34,868 nt of DNA, taken from Proteobacteria bacterium SG_bin9. GTDB lineage: Bacteria > Pseudomonadota > Alphaproteobacteria > Rhizobiales > Xanthobacteraceae. The stretch covers positions 69,847-104,714 of the forward strand of contig LWDM01000070.1 of NCBI GenBank assembly GCA_002083525.1. Reading direction: 5' to 3'. Both the position numbers and the translations under genes were made by a program. Below the pieces are notes generated by a model. That model was not told the DNA's origin, did not search any database, and worked only from the letters and a program-made list of their open reading frames with translations. This document shows, one piece after another, positions 1 to 7,088 of this stretch (within the stretch, counting starts at the first letter, position 1; every line of letters begins with the position of its first letter).

Positions 1-28
1 ACGAGCTACCGGGCTGCTCCACCCCGCG
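1..28 (-). tRNA. Initiator tRNA-fMet, 5' half (cut by window start)
   Basis: The reverse complement gives the acceptor strand CGCGGGG, the D-stem GAGC/GCTC with the loop AGCCCGGTA, then G and the first base of the anticodon stem. This is the hallmark 5' half of a bacterial initiator tRNA, in which C1 faces A72. The 5' end faces into the window, and the 3' half must lie to the left if the gene is whole. I see no clear -35/-10 pair immediately upstream (29-100 on the minus strand), so whether this copy is expressed is uncertain. Confidence 0.85.
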
Positions 29-68
29 TCAATGGATGTCTCCTGCGATTTCAAATAGTTGTCGGGGA

Positions 69-84
69 CGGGTTTGTAAACCCG
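69..84. repeat. Inverted repeat between left tRNA and first gene
   Basis: CGGGTTT-GT-AAACCCG is a perfect 7-bp inverted repeat with a 2-bp centre, 41 bp upstream of the left tRNA 5' end. It could be a recombinase or regulator site. No function can be assigned. Confidence 0.4.
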
Positions 85-98
85 GTCGGCACGAACCA

Positions 99-120
99 AT
101 TTTGTGCCAGTTTTGTGCCA
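99..120 (+). repeat. Tandem TTTTGTGCCA repeat, left end
   Basis: TTTTGTGCCA occurs at 100-109 and 111-120, an 11-bp period that places both copies on about the same helical face. The same pair in the same orientation occurs at 34662-34682 near the other end. Position and symmetry suggest integrase or excisionase arm-binding sites, which is inference. Confidence 0.7.
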
Positions 121-184
121 GTCAGATTGTCCTATCGAGGGAATGACTTATCTGGGTTCCAGTCCCTTAGCCATCGAGCAAAAG

Positions 185-1222
185 ATGCCCAAGCGCTGTC
201 GCGGCTGTGACCAGCCGCTCACCAAAGACAATGATTCTGATGCCCACGTGATCCCGCAGGCCCTCGGTGGCCGACTGGCTCCGCGAGGCATTCTTTGCTC
301 GAAGTGCAACGGGGTCCTGAACGACGTGGCAGACCTGCCTCTGGTCAGGGCCTTCGGGGCATGGCCCACCCTTCTGGATGTGCCCCGGCAGCACGGGAAG
401 CAACCGTCCAAGATGGTCGAGACCCGCAAGGGCTACAACGTGTCGCTTGAAAGCGACGGGTCCATGATGCGGCGCGACGTGGTCTACGACGTGGCGCCGA
501 TCCCGGATGGGCACAACGTGGTGATCGGCGCCGGGCACATGAAAACGGCTCGGCAGCTAATCGCGAAGGCAAAGGCGGCGTTTCCCCAGCTCGATGTCGC
601 GGAGGCCGAAAAGCACTTGAAGGTCGTTGCGCTGCCACCCGACGACGAAATTAAGCTAAGCGTGGATTTCAGCCCACAAGCCGTGTTCGGGGGTATCCTC
701 ACGGCCGTCTGGATATTTTTGATCCACACGACGGGCCGCGCGTTTCTGGAATTCGATGCACTTCTGAAGTGTATTAAGAGCATGCAGGAACACGGCGGCA
801 CGTTCCGCTATTTCGTCGAGGAATTGCCGGGCCTGAAGGGGCCGACGGTTCGTTTCGGCCATAAGGTCATCGCGCGGTCGGTACCCGCTACCGGCGAACT
901 GATCGTCTATGTTGAGATACTCGGCGTACTCAAGGTGGGCGGTCTTTTCGCAAAGGGCTTGCCCGGACACGAACTCGAACACGTCTATGCCTATGATCTC
1001 GCTCAAAAAGCCGAACGCAGCAGCGAATTCACGATCAATGGGGCGTTGTTCGACGTGCAAGATTGGCGAAAGGCGGGGCTCGGAATCGCCGACGCGCCAG
1101 CGCTCCGCGCTCACTTCGGCGATGTGCTGACCTCGCTTTCCGAGATTTACTACAAGCAGCGCCTTGCCTCAGTCAGCTCTGCCGATGGTGAGGAGCCGCA
1201 GTCCGTAAAACCCGCCACCTAG
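185..1222 (+). CDS. HNH-type zinc-finger protein of unknown function
   Basis: The 345-residue product opens with a zinc-ribbon HNH pattern: C5xxC8, H21-V-I-P, then C38xxC41-N42. This matches HNH_5-type endonucleases, where the H starts the HNH motif and the N follows the last CxxC. The remaining 300 residues resemble nothing I recognise. I chose ATG 185 because it sits just before the first cysteine pair; an in-frame ATG at 143 behind GAGGGA is also possible. It is the first gene inside the left boundary and convergent with a HEPN gene. A nuclease role, possibly in defence, is likely from the motif, but the target is unknown. Confidence 0.65.
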   Translation: MPKRCRGCDQPLTKDNDSDAHVIPQALGGRLAPRGILCSKCNGVLNDVADLPLVRAFGAWPTLLDVPRQHGKQPSKMVETRKGYNVSLESDGSMMRRDVVYDVAPIPDGHNVVIGAGHMKTARQLIAKAKAAFPQLDVAEAEKHLKVVALPPDDEIKLSVDFSPQAVFGGILTAVWIFLIHTTGRAFLEFDALLKCIKSMQEHGGTFRYFVEELPGLKGPTVRFGHKVIARSVPATGELIVYVEILGVLKVGGLFAKGLPGHELEHVYAYDLAQKAERSSEFTINGALFDVQDWRKAGLGIADAPALRAHFGDVLTSLSEIYYKQRLASVSSADGEEPQSVKPAT

Positions 1223-1247
1223 CCGGCTCGCTCTATTCTGGTCGTCG

Positions 1248-2252
1248 CTAGACATCAAAGAACGAGCACTTCATCCCCGGATCGAGAAACGTCAAAGGAT
1301 TGCTGGGACCAAGAACGTACTCCGGCCATTCGTCGGCAAGGGCCTCCGGCAACAGCGCTATTGGACTCCTCGATCGGCTGACTTCTTGTTCCGCGATTTC
1401 CACGACGAGCTCCATGATCTCGATGATCTTGGGAGCGCCCAACAGGGCGGGCAGTGTCACGCGCAGAGAGTTTTCTGACGAACTCAGGCAGATATAGATT
1501 ACGTGCTGGTGAATATGCTGTGTCCTCTCCAGCAGCGCCGAATATTCGAACAGCCTTCCATCCATCGCACTGAGGGTAAAGTCGTAGAAATGGCCGGGCT
1601 TGCCCGCGCTATCGTCCACCCGTTCGGCCCATAGCCGCCTCCCCACTTGCACCGACATGCCGAGGACGAGCGATTTGTTCACGAAACCGACCTGCGCCCA
1701 TTTCTTTTCTTCGATCTCGACCCACGGGAGAGGATCGCGCGGAAGGAAATGTGTCGTTATCGAGTCTCGATCCTGTGGAAGCACCGCTTGGGCATTGTTG
1801 AAGCTCGTACAGAACGTCCAAAAGCCGAGATCGATATCGCGCATGAACTGAATCAAGCGCGGAAAGTCATCGTGATGTCCCCTGCGGAAATGAGCTATGC
1901 GATGCCGGATTTGCTTTATCTCCTTCAGCTTGGCATCCCATAGGTCCTGCGGCGGCAAGTAACTCTCGAAGCACTTCCAGTTGTCGCCGATAAGCTGTGT
2001 GAGTTCTGAAAGCTGCGCGTAACTGAGCGCATTCATCTCGGGCGTGGGCATATGCTTGAGGCGCTTATCGGCTTCAAACGACGTCGATTTCTTGAGGCCT
2101 CGACTCCACGCATCACCGCGAAGCGCCCTCAGTTCGACATAGACCATGCGCCGTAGCCACGTCTCTAGCTGCCAAAGCCGTGCATAGGTGTCCAAAGCTC
2201 GCTTGGGCACTTCGCGCACACCTTCCGATTGGGACGACAGCTCGTCAGTCAT
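1248..2252 (-). CDS. HEPN-domain (Swt1-like) protein
   Basis: The protein has 334 residues. A helical N-terminal region (about 15-125) ends in R-H-R-I-A-H-F-R, which fits the RX4-6H signature of HEPN RNase domains, and the layout resembles the Swt1-type HEPN family. The C-terminal part (about 150-334) is mixed alpha/beta and unrecognised. HEPN proteins of this kind are often RNases in toxin-antitoxin or anti-phage modules. The gene lies 54 bp downstream of the AbiEii-like toxin on the same strand and may share its transcript. ATG 2252 was chosen over an upstream TTG at 2258; neither has a strong ribosome site. Confidence 0.65.
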   Translation of the reverse strand: MTDELSSQSEGVREVPKRALDTYARLWQLETWLRRMVYVELRALRGDAWSRGLKKSTSFEADKRLKHMPTPEMNALSYAQLSELTQLIGDNWKCFESYLPPQDLWDAKLKEIKQIRHRIAHFRRGHHDDFPRLIQFMRDIDLGFWTFCTSFNNAQAVLPQDRDSITTHFLPRDPLPWVEIEEKKWAQVGFVNKSLVLGMSVQVGRRLWAERVDDSAGKPGHFYDFTLSAMDGRLFEYSALLERTQHIHQHVIYICLSSSENSLRVTLPALLGAPKIIEIMELVVEIAEQEVSRSRSPIALLPEALADEWPEYVLGPSNPLTFLDPGMKCSFFDV

Positions 2253-2306
2253 CGGCAATTCGGCAAAAGCGAGTGACGGTTTGCGGCAAAACGAAAGTCA
2301 TAGCGA

Positions 2307-3248
2307 TCACCGCAGCTTCTTGAGATGATCGGCGAGCGCGTTGAGCGATGCCATCGCGGTCACAAAGTCCGGCTTGCCGCCATAAACCATATCGCGCTGG
2401 AATTCGGCGTAACCGTCGGCAAAGACTTTATCCTTCGGAATGCCCTCGATAGCTTTCAACGTTTCGCCGAGCGGGTCCTTCTTCCATGCCGGGAAACGAT
2501 CGCCGCGCGTTTCGGCATCCGCCTTCATCACCTCATGCGCCAGCGCCGCGGTTTGCTCCGCGTCATACTGATCGCGCGTCATATGAAGATCGTAGATGTG
2601 ACGCACGAGCGTCGGATCGCGCTCTTCGCGCAAGCCGGCAAGCTCCGATCCCGCCCGCCATGTCAGGGCGACGACCTTTTCGGCCGCAGTCTCAAGGACG
2701 GAGGAACAAGCGATCTTGGGCAGCTCCGCCTCGCGCCCGTAGGCTTCCGCGACAAACGAGATCACCGGCTTGTCGACCGCAGCGCGCCGCAGCGGCCATA
2801 CGGAGGTTTCGATCTGCACGTCCGAGCGCAGCCCTTTGCCCTGCGCAAGCGGCTTGTAGGGCAACATGTACTTCGTGTAGTGGCCCTTATACATCACGAC
2901 GCGATGCTTCTCGTTCTCGGGATCGAATTCGAAGTCCGCTTTTAGCAGCGCGTCGGTAATGTCGGTCCGCAACTTTCGGAGCGCGCCGCGCGAGGGATTG
3001 GTCTTGCAGACGATCTTGAGATCGACATCCTCCGACATGCGCTTCGTGAGTTTGTACGCACGGCTCAAGGCCGTGCCGCCGCCGAACACGAGCCGGAATT
3101 CGCCCGGATCAACGGCGGCGATCGCAGCCAGCGCCCTTACGACATGCCAATCTTTCTCGACGAGCCCGGGGCTGGGCAGACCAAAGTAGTCCTGCACTTC
3201 CAGAAGCTCATCGAGCGTAGGCTTATCGTTCAAGCACCAACTCCGCAT
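2307..3248 (-). CDS. abiEii: AbiEii-type nucleotidyltransferase toxin
   Basis: The 313-residue protein carries the signature of the AbiEii/AbiGii nucleotidyltransferase family: GGGTAL at about 56-61, then S-E-D-V-D-L-K-I at 72-79 supplying the metal-binding acidic residues, and a lysine motif (AEKVVAL) near 188-194. Characterised relatives such as MenT transfer nucleotides to tRNA acceptor ends and stop growth. Its start lies inside the end of the upstream antitoxin gene (26-bp overlap), so translation is probably coupled; no separate ribosome site is visible. Together the two genes form a type IV AbiE pair that could stabilise the island or abort phage infection. Confidence 0.88.
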   Translation of the reverse strand: MRSWCLNDKPTLDELLEVQDYFGLPSPGLVEKDWHVVRALAAIAAVDPGEFRLVFGGGTALSRAYKLTKRMSEDVDLKIVCKTNPSRGALRKLRTDITDALLKADFEFDPENEKHRVVMYKGHYTKYMLPYKPLAQGKGLRSDVQIETSVWPLRRAAVDKPVISFVAEAYGREAELPKIACSSVLETAAEKVVALTWRAGSELAGLREERDPTLVRHIYDLHMTRDQYDAEQTAALAHEVMKADAETRGDRFPAWKKDPLGETLKAIEGIPKDKVFADGYAEFQRDMVYGGKPDFVTAMASLNALADHLKKLR

Positions 3249-3639
3249 TATTGTAGCGAAGATGGCGCGAGAAGCGGCCTTTCACGCGGACGACAGGATT
3301 GACGGGTACCTGTGTCGAGCGGCCTTCGTTGTAGGCGCGCTCGGCTTTTGTCGGCTCCCATTCGACGCCGAGCTTGTCGAGTGCTTGGCGAACAGCGCCC
3401 GAGAAGCCCTCGGCGCTCTTGAGTACGGGGCGACCGCTGAGGCGCGAGCGGGAGGCACGGCCATAAACACCATAGCCAAGCCGCACGAGCTGGCCTTGCT
3501 CGACCAAAGCGCGCAGCGCGCGCAGCACCTGATCCTCCCCGCCGAGCTTCTTGAACTCGCGCGTCAGGAACACGTCCTCGCCATCCTTGCGGGCGATCCG
3601 TTCCTCGATCTTCTGACGCAGCGTGTGCTTCTGAGGCAT
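3223..3639 (-). CDS. AbiEi-like antitoxin/repressor (DUF6088 type)
   Basis: The 138-residue protein has an N-terminal winged-helix region (about 5-60, with FLTREFKKLGG and a GQLVRLGYGVYGR wing) followed by a short basic C-terminal domain. This matches the DUF6088/AbiEi antitoxins that accompany AbiEii toxins. Such antitoxins both neutralise the toxin and repress their own promoter. The gene sits first in the pair and overlaps the toxin by 26 bp. Upstream, a -35/-10 pair is interleaved with two copies of a 14-bp box, the expected arrangement for autoregulation. Confidence 0.82.
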   Translation of the reverse strand: MPQKHTLRQKIEERIARKDGEDVFLTREFKKLGGEDQVLRALRALVEQGQLVRLGYGVYGRASRSRLSGRPVLKSAEGFSGAVRQALDKLGVEWEPTKAERAYNEGRSTQVPVNPVVRVKGRFSRHLRYNNAELVLER

Positions 3640-3655
3640 GATGGGCCTCCCTTAC

Positions 3656-3694
3656 AAAAACCCGACATCCAATGTATGCAAAAACCCGACACCA
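3656..3694. repeat. Direct-repeat operator candidate upstream of AbiE pair
   Basis: AAAAACCCGACATC (3656-3669) and AAAAACCCGACACC (3680-3693) differ by one base and are 24 bp apart. One lies between the -35 and -10 elements and the other just downstream of the -10. That position suits occupancy by the AbiEi-like repressor. Confidence 0.65.
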
Positions 3695-3699
3695 TTCAA
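3671..3699 (-). promoter_or_regulatory. Probable sigma-70 promoter of AbiE pair
   Basis: On the minus strand TTGAAT (3699-3694) and TACATT (3676-3671) are separated by 17 bp, with the antitoxin start 32 bp further on. The spacer contains one copy of the repeated box. Confidence 0.55.
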
Positions 3700-3815
3700 G
3701 AAGTTCTCTCGCCAATTCAATGAGATATGGCATTTCAATGGGTTAGAGAGCGTTCGCGACGCCTTGGCTGTCTGCCAAGCGACTGCTGTGGCCGCCCTGC
3801 CTACGACTGCGCACC

Positions 3816-5090
3816 TTATTTCGGGCCGAAATCCGACCATTTGCGGTTTTGGTTCTTGAATTTCTCGGCCGGGCGTTCCGCCTTGATACCGTCCGTGATC
3901 GCATCCATCGCCGCATTATGACGCTCGGAGCGGAACAGATGGCCATAGCGGTCCATCGTAATTTGAAGGCTGGCATGACCCGCGAAGGTCTGCACGGTCT
4001 TGGGCGGCAGGCCGGCATCGATCCAACATGAGATCGCGAAGTGCCGCAGCGCGTGCCAATTGAAATACTTGGGCATGTCGTTGCGACGCTGCTCTTTCCA
4101 ACGTTCGGCCAGCCGCTTGAACAACGGTTTCCATTTCGCTTTCACCATGCCGTCGTGATTCCAATATTTTCCGAGAAAATTAGGAAATACGAGGTCGTCA
4201 TCTTGTGAAAATCTCGTCAACTGCCGCCAGTGCCGCAACGCGCTCAAGAGACCTTCACCTAGCGGGATATGACGAATGCCAGCCGTGGTTTTAGGTACGT
4301 CTTCATCACCCAAGGCATCGACGCGGGTTTCAATGCTGACTTCGCGCCTCTCGAAATCAATGTGACGCCACCGGAGCGCATGAAGCTCGCCGGCGCGTAC
4401 GCCTGTTGACGCTGCAAACAGGACGATGGTGCGAAAGCGCTCGTCGCCGAGATCGATGAGTTCGCGAACCATCTCCTTGGGTGGCGGGATGATTTTCTTG
4501 GCTTCATCGGCACGCGTGCTTATGACCTGAATGTCCTCAGCCGCATTGAATGCCAGCAAGTCCTGCCCGATGGCGTAGTCGAGCATGACCTTAAGCATGG
4601 TGATGATCTTGCGGCGCGTGGAGGCTGACAATCCCGCCTCACGCAAATCATCGCGGAACTGGTTGATCGCGCCGACCGTCAACTGCGAGAGCGTCTTTTG
4701 GCCGATGCCTTTTCTAAAAAACGTGTGGCTATGGCTCGGTTTGTTGTGCTTGCGTGCGTGCCATTCCGAATCGGGACAGATGTAGTTGCGAACATAGCCC
4801 TCATAGACCTGATAGGTCCGAGAGGTCATCTTTTCGCCGCGCTCGTTGCGCGCCTTGCAATAGGCAAGATACCGCTCGGCCAACTCCTTGACGGTGAGCT
4901 TGTCCGCCTCGGCGCGGTACGTGCCCAAGCGTAGCTGAGATTCCATCTCGACGCGGAAATCGTCGGCTTCCCGGCGCGTATCGAACTGACGCCGTTGTCG
5001 CTTGTCGTTGGCATCGAAGAAATCGACGGCCCATTTTACGGTGCTTGACCCGTCTCCGTTCTTCCATGATCTTTTTCGAACGCTCGCCAT
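3816..5090 (-). CDS. Full-length tyrosine integrase
   Basis: The 424-residue site-specific integrase has an N-terminal arm-binding region (1-60), a SAM-like core-binding domain (about 65-180) and a complete catalytic domain: R232 in TGVRAGEL, K267, H346-x-x-R349 in WHALRH, H372 in AGHAS and the nucleophile Y382 in MDRYGH. It is the best candidate for integration at the flanking initiator tRNA. It is not next to either end, however: about 3.8 kb of defence genes lie between it and the left tRNA, which suggests later cargo gain or a nested element. Upstream (5091-5496) there is a structured non-coding stretch. Confidence 0.93.
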   Translation of the reverse strand: MASVRKRSWKNGDGSSTVKWAVDFFDANDKRQRRQFDTRREADDFRVEMESQLRLGTYRAEADKLTVKELAERYLAYCKARNERGEKMTSRTYQVYEGYVRNYICPDSEWHARKHNKPSHSHTFFRKGIGQKTLSQLTVGAINQFRDDLREAGLSASTRRKIITMLKVMLDYAIGQDLLAFNAAEDIQVISTRADEAKKIIPPPKEMVRELIDLGDERFRTIVLFAASTGVRAGELHALRWRHIDFERREVSIETRVDALGDEDVPKTTAGIRHIPLGEGLLSALRHWRQLTRFSQDDDLVFPNFLGKYWNHDGMVKAKWKPLFKRLAERWKEQRRNDMPKYFNWHALRHFAISCWIDAGLPPKTVQTFAGHASLQITMDRYGHLFRSERHNAAMDAITDGIKAERPAEKFKNQNRKWSDFGPK

Positions 5091-5496
5091 TCTCGACTCA
5101 ATGGATATGCCGCACGGCTTTCGCCATGCGGACTTGGCGCTGGTTGCTGTTCGCTCCCGGGAATTCCCTTCCGTTCCCGACCGCCTTCTTCCAAAGGCGG
5201 GTTGCGCAGCAAACCCGATGGTTTGCCCCTTAAAAGCGGAGTGAGGCAGTCAAGGCCGAAGAGCGCGGGTCTTGGTGCGGGCAGCCGCGAAGCGGCAACA
5301 CGGCCCGCGTTCTTCGCTCGTCTTGGCCTTGAGTGCCGAGAGCGAAGGGCTCTCAGCAAAACTCAAAATCAGCCGCAGGCTGTCCTAATTCGATCCGCAG
5401 GAGCTGAGGCATCGACCCACGCGGTGGAATCAAGCGGCTCGGTAACGGCAGTGCGTCGCTCCTTCCCCGCGGACGGGGAAGGACGCGCTTCACTGG
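5091..5496. other. Non-coding stretch upstream of integrase
   Basis: No convincing gene is seen in these 406 bp. The main structure is an imperfect long inverted repeat: CAAGGCC then GAAGAGCGCGGG at 5251-5269 against CCCGCG(T)TCTTC and GGCCTTG at 5304-5331. Open frames here have biased, low-complexity translations and no ribosome sites. Confidence 0.5.
5251..5331. repeat. Long imperfect inverted repeat (CAAGGCC...GGCCTTG)
   Basis: The arms share CAAGGCC/GGCCTTG plus GAAGA(N)CGCGGG/CCCGCG(N)TCTTC and enclose about 35 bp. Similar CAAGG-type long hairpins lie upstream of the genes starting at 20002 and 21772, so it may be a repeated structured leader or DNA element. Confidence 0.5.
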
Positions 5497-5988
5497 TTAG
5501 ACAGGCCCCGGCGCCGCTTGCGCTCTACGCCGGGACCGCCTGCCGCTTGGCTGTTCACGCGGCGGATCACTCTCCGCCGCAGGTTTCAAGATCTCCCCGC
5601 GCTCGATGATGGCTAGCGCGATCTCAGGTTCGGTCAAAAGGAGCTTGCTCTGCGTATTGCCATCAAGATCGCGCCACGTTAAGCGCGAGCGAAACGGCTT
5701 TTTTGGATTGAAATCTGGAGCCGGTTCGAACGTCTCCACTCCGAAGCGGAAGGTCGAGCCCGGATTCACAGCGACGTTGTCTTCGAGCAGCATGCGGAAG
5801 CCATTCTGCTCGGCAAATGCGAACGGCTCGAATTCAGCGAGGACGCTTTCGCGATCGATCAGAACGACGCGTGATCTGAACGACTTGTCGGTCTTTACGT
5901 TTGGATTTGCCGCAGGATCGAATGACTCAACGAGCGCTATGCGCTCACGGGCGACGATGCGACGGCCGAGCTTGAAGGTGTTGGACAT
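5497..5988 (-). CDS. Conserved-type hypothetical accessory protein
   Basis: This 163-residue protein is not recognised. ATG 5988 is chosen because AAGGAGA lies 6 nt upstream; a longer frame reaching 6072 has no such site. The first 120 residues look globular and beta-rich, with repeated charged/aromatic stretches such as FRSRVVLIDRES and FRSRLTWRDLDG. The last 30 residues are a basic, proline- and arginine-rich tail. It diverges from a small HTH gene at 6178 across a 189-bp promoter region. The neighbourhood suggests an accessory role in the element; I cannot name one. Confidence 0.6.
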   Translation of the reverse strand: MSNTFKLGRRIVARERIALVESFDPAANPNVKTDKSFRSRVVLIDRESVLAEFEPFAFAEQNGFRMLLEDNVAVNPGSTFRFGVETFEPAPDFNPKKPFRSRLTWRDLDGNTQSKLLLTEPEIALAIIERGEILKPAAESDPPREQPSGRRSRRRAQAAPGPV

Positions 5989-6177
5989 AAGTATCTCCTT
6001 CTTCTTGTTGTTTTGGAGCAAATGCGAATACGCGCACGCGATCACGCGGACAAGGCGCCGCTTTTCTGCCAAACAATTTTTCAGAGAAACAAGTTTGCGC
6101 GTGACGCGGACGACGCGACAGCGTTACACATGCTACCGCCACGCTCTAGTGGCTGCTCTACGAAACAACGAGAAGAA

Positions 6178-6432
6178 ATGGATCAGCCCAATCCGCCTAC
6201 AAGCACTGCGCGCCCACTCGCCGCTTCACCGCCCAGCGTCAATCTAATTCGTGGCGCTGCCGAGCTTGCGGACTTTATCTTTGGTTCGCGCGAGCCTCGC
6301 TTTCAGCGCAAGGTCTACAACCTCGTGCAGCAGAACAAGCTGCCGCACTTCCGGCTGGGCGTAAGCATCTGTGCGCGGAAGTCCAAGCTTCTGCAATGGA
6401 TCGCGGAGCAAGAAAGTTCGTGCGAGAGATAG
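6178..6432 (+). CDS. Small HTH / excisionase-like DNA-binding protein
   Basis: The 84-residue basic protein contains GAAELADFIFGS followed by VYNLVQQNKLPHFRLGVSICARKSKLLQWI. This is the pattern of AlpA/excisionase-type winged HTH proteins, in which an HTH is followed by a 'lPhfrlG...R.skl..Wi' recognition wing. Such proteins act as recombination directionality factors or regulators of integrative elements. ATG 6178 follows GAGAAGAA. It lies close to the integrase, which supports an excision or regulatory role, though this is inferred. Confidence 0.65.
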   Translation: MDQPNPPTSTARPLAASPPSVNLIRGAAELADFIFGSREPRFQRKVYNLVQQNKLPHFRLGVSICARKSKLLQWIAEQESSCER

Positions 6433-6499
6433 CAGGCAAGTCGGTCGTAAGCCGTTGATTGCGGTGGAGAGCGATAGAGTCGCCCTCCACCATCTTCGA

Positions 6500-6988
6500 T
6501 CATGGTTCGATGGATCGAAGCGATTTCAGTTCCAGCGAGAGTAGCCAACACATCAGGACGCTCTTCCGCCCGAGATAGCCGCCCCTCGTCGGCTGAGCAA
6601 TCGGGATCGCGCTTTTCTCCATCCAGTAATAGACGTCCCGCCGACTTACGCCGATGAATTCGCTGATGGGTTGGGCGCCGAATAGCAGGTCGCCAGCCAT
6701 GGAATCCTGCGTCACCTCGAACAGCGAAAGATATTGATTGAGCAAGCGAGCGAGGCTGGGCAGTTCCTCCGCTTGCACACGCATCATATCCCCGATCGAG
6801 TACGCCTCGATTACCGCATTTGCGCTTAACAACGGCGACGCGATGCCGGAGTTGACGCAAGTTTCACGTAAGGGGCACGCGTCCAACCAGCAGGCCGTAG
6901 ACGGTTTCTGGGAAGCCTCGGTGCCCGAGGCCCGCGACCCGGACCCGCTCTGGACCTTCAATCGATTGCTGGTATTTTTGTCGATCAT
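6500..6988 (-). CDS. HTH (excisionase/MerR-like) protein
   Basis: The 162-residue protein has a serine-rich leader, a helical middle with two cysteines in a CWLDACPLRETC arrangement, and a C-terminal HTH: AQPISEFIGVSRRDVYYWMEKSAIPI followed by G-R-K-S-V-L. The C-terminal part resembles AlpA/excisionase-type DNA-binding domains. ATG 6988 is preceded by GGAGG at 9 nt. It diverges from the STAND gene at 7089 over a 100-bp gap, so it may regulate that gene; this is inference. Confidence 0.55.
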   Translation of the reverse strand: MIDKNTSNRLKVQSGSGSRASGTEASQKPSTACWLDACPLRETCVNSGIASPLLSANAVIEAYSIGDMMRVQAEELPSLARLLNQYLSLFEVTQDSMAGDLLFGAQPISEFIGVSRRDVYYWMEKSAIPIAQPTRGGYLGRKSVLMCWLLSLELKSLRSIEP

Positions 6989-7088
6989 CGCTAGTGTCCT
7001 CCGTGGTTGATCGACGCCCTACAGACAGCGGTTTTTCCGACCGGGCCATACAAGCTCTTTGAAGATTGGAGAGATTTGAGAGGTTTTT

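Noticed and set aside
3262..3723. Plus-strand frame of 153 codons opposite AbiEi
   Set aside because: Its reverse complement is the recognised antitoxin and its promoter. Its translation resembles no protein.
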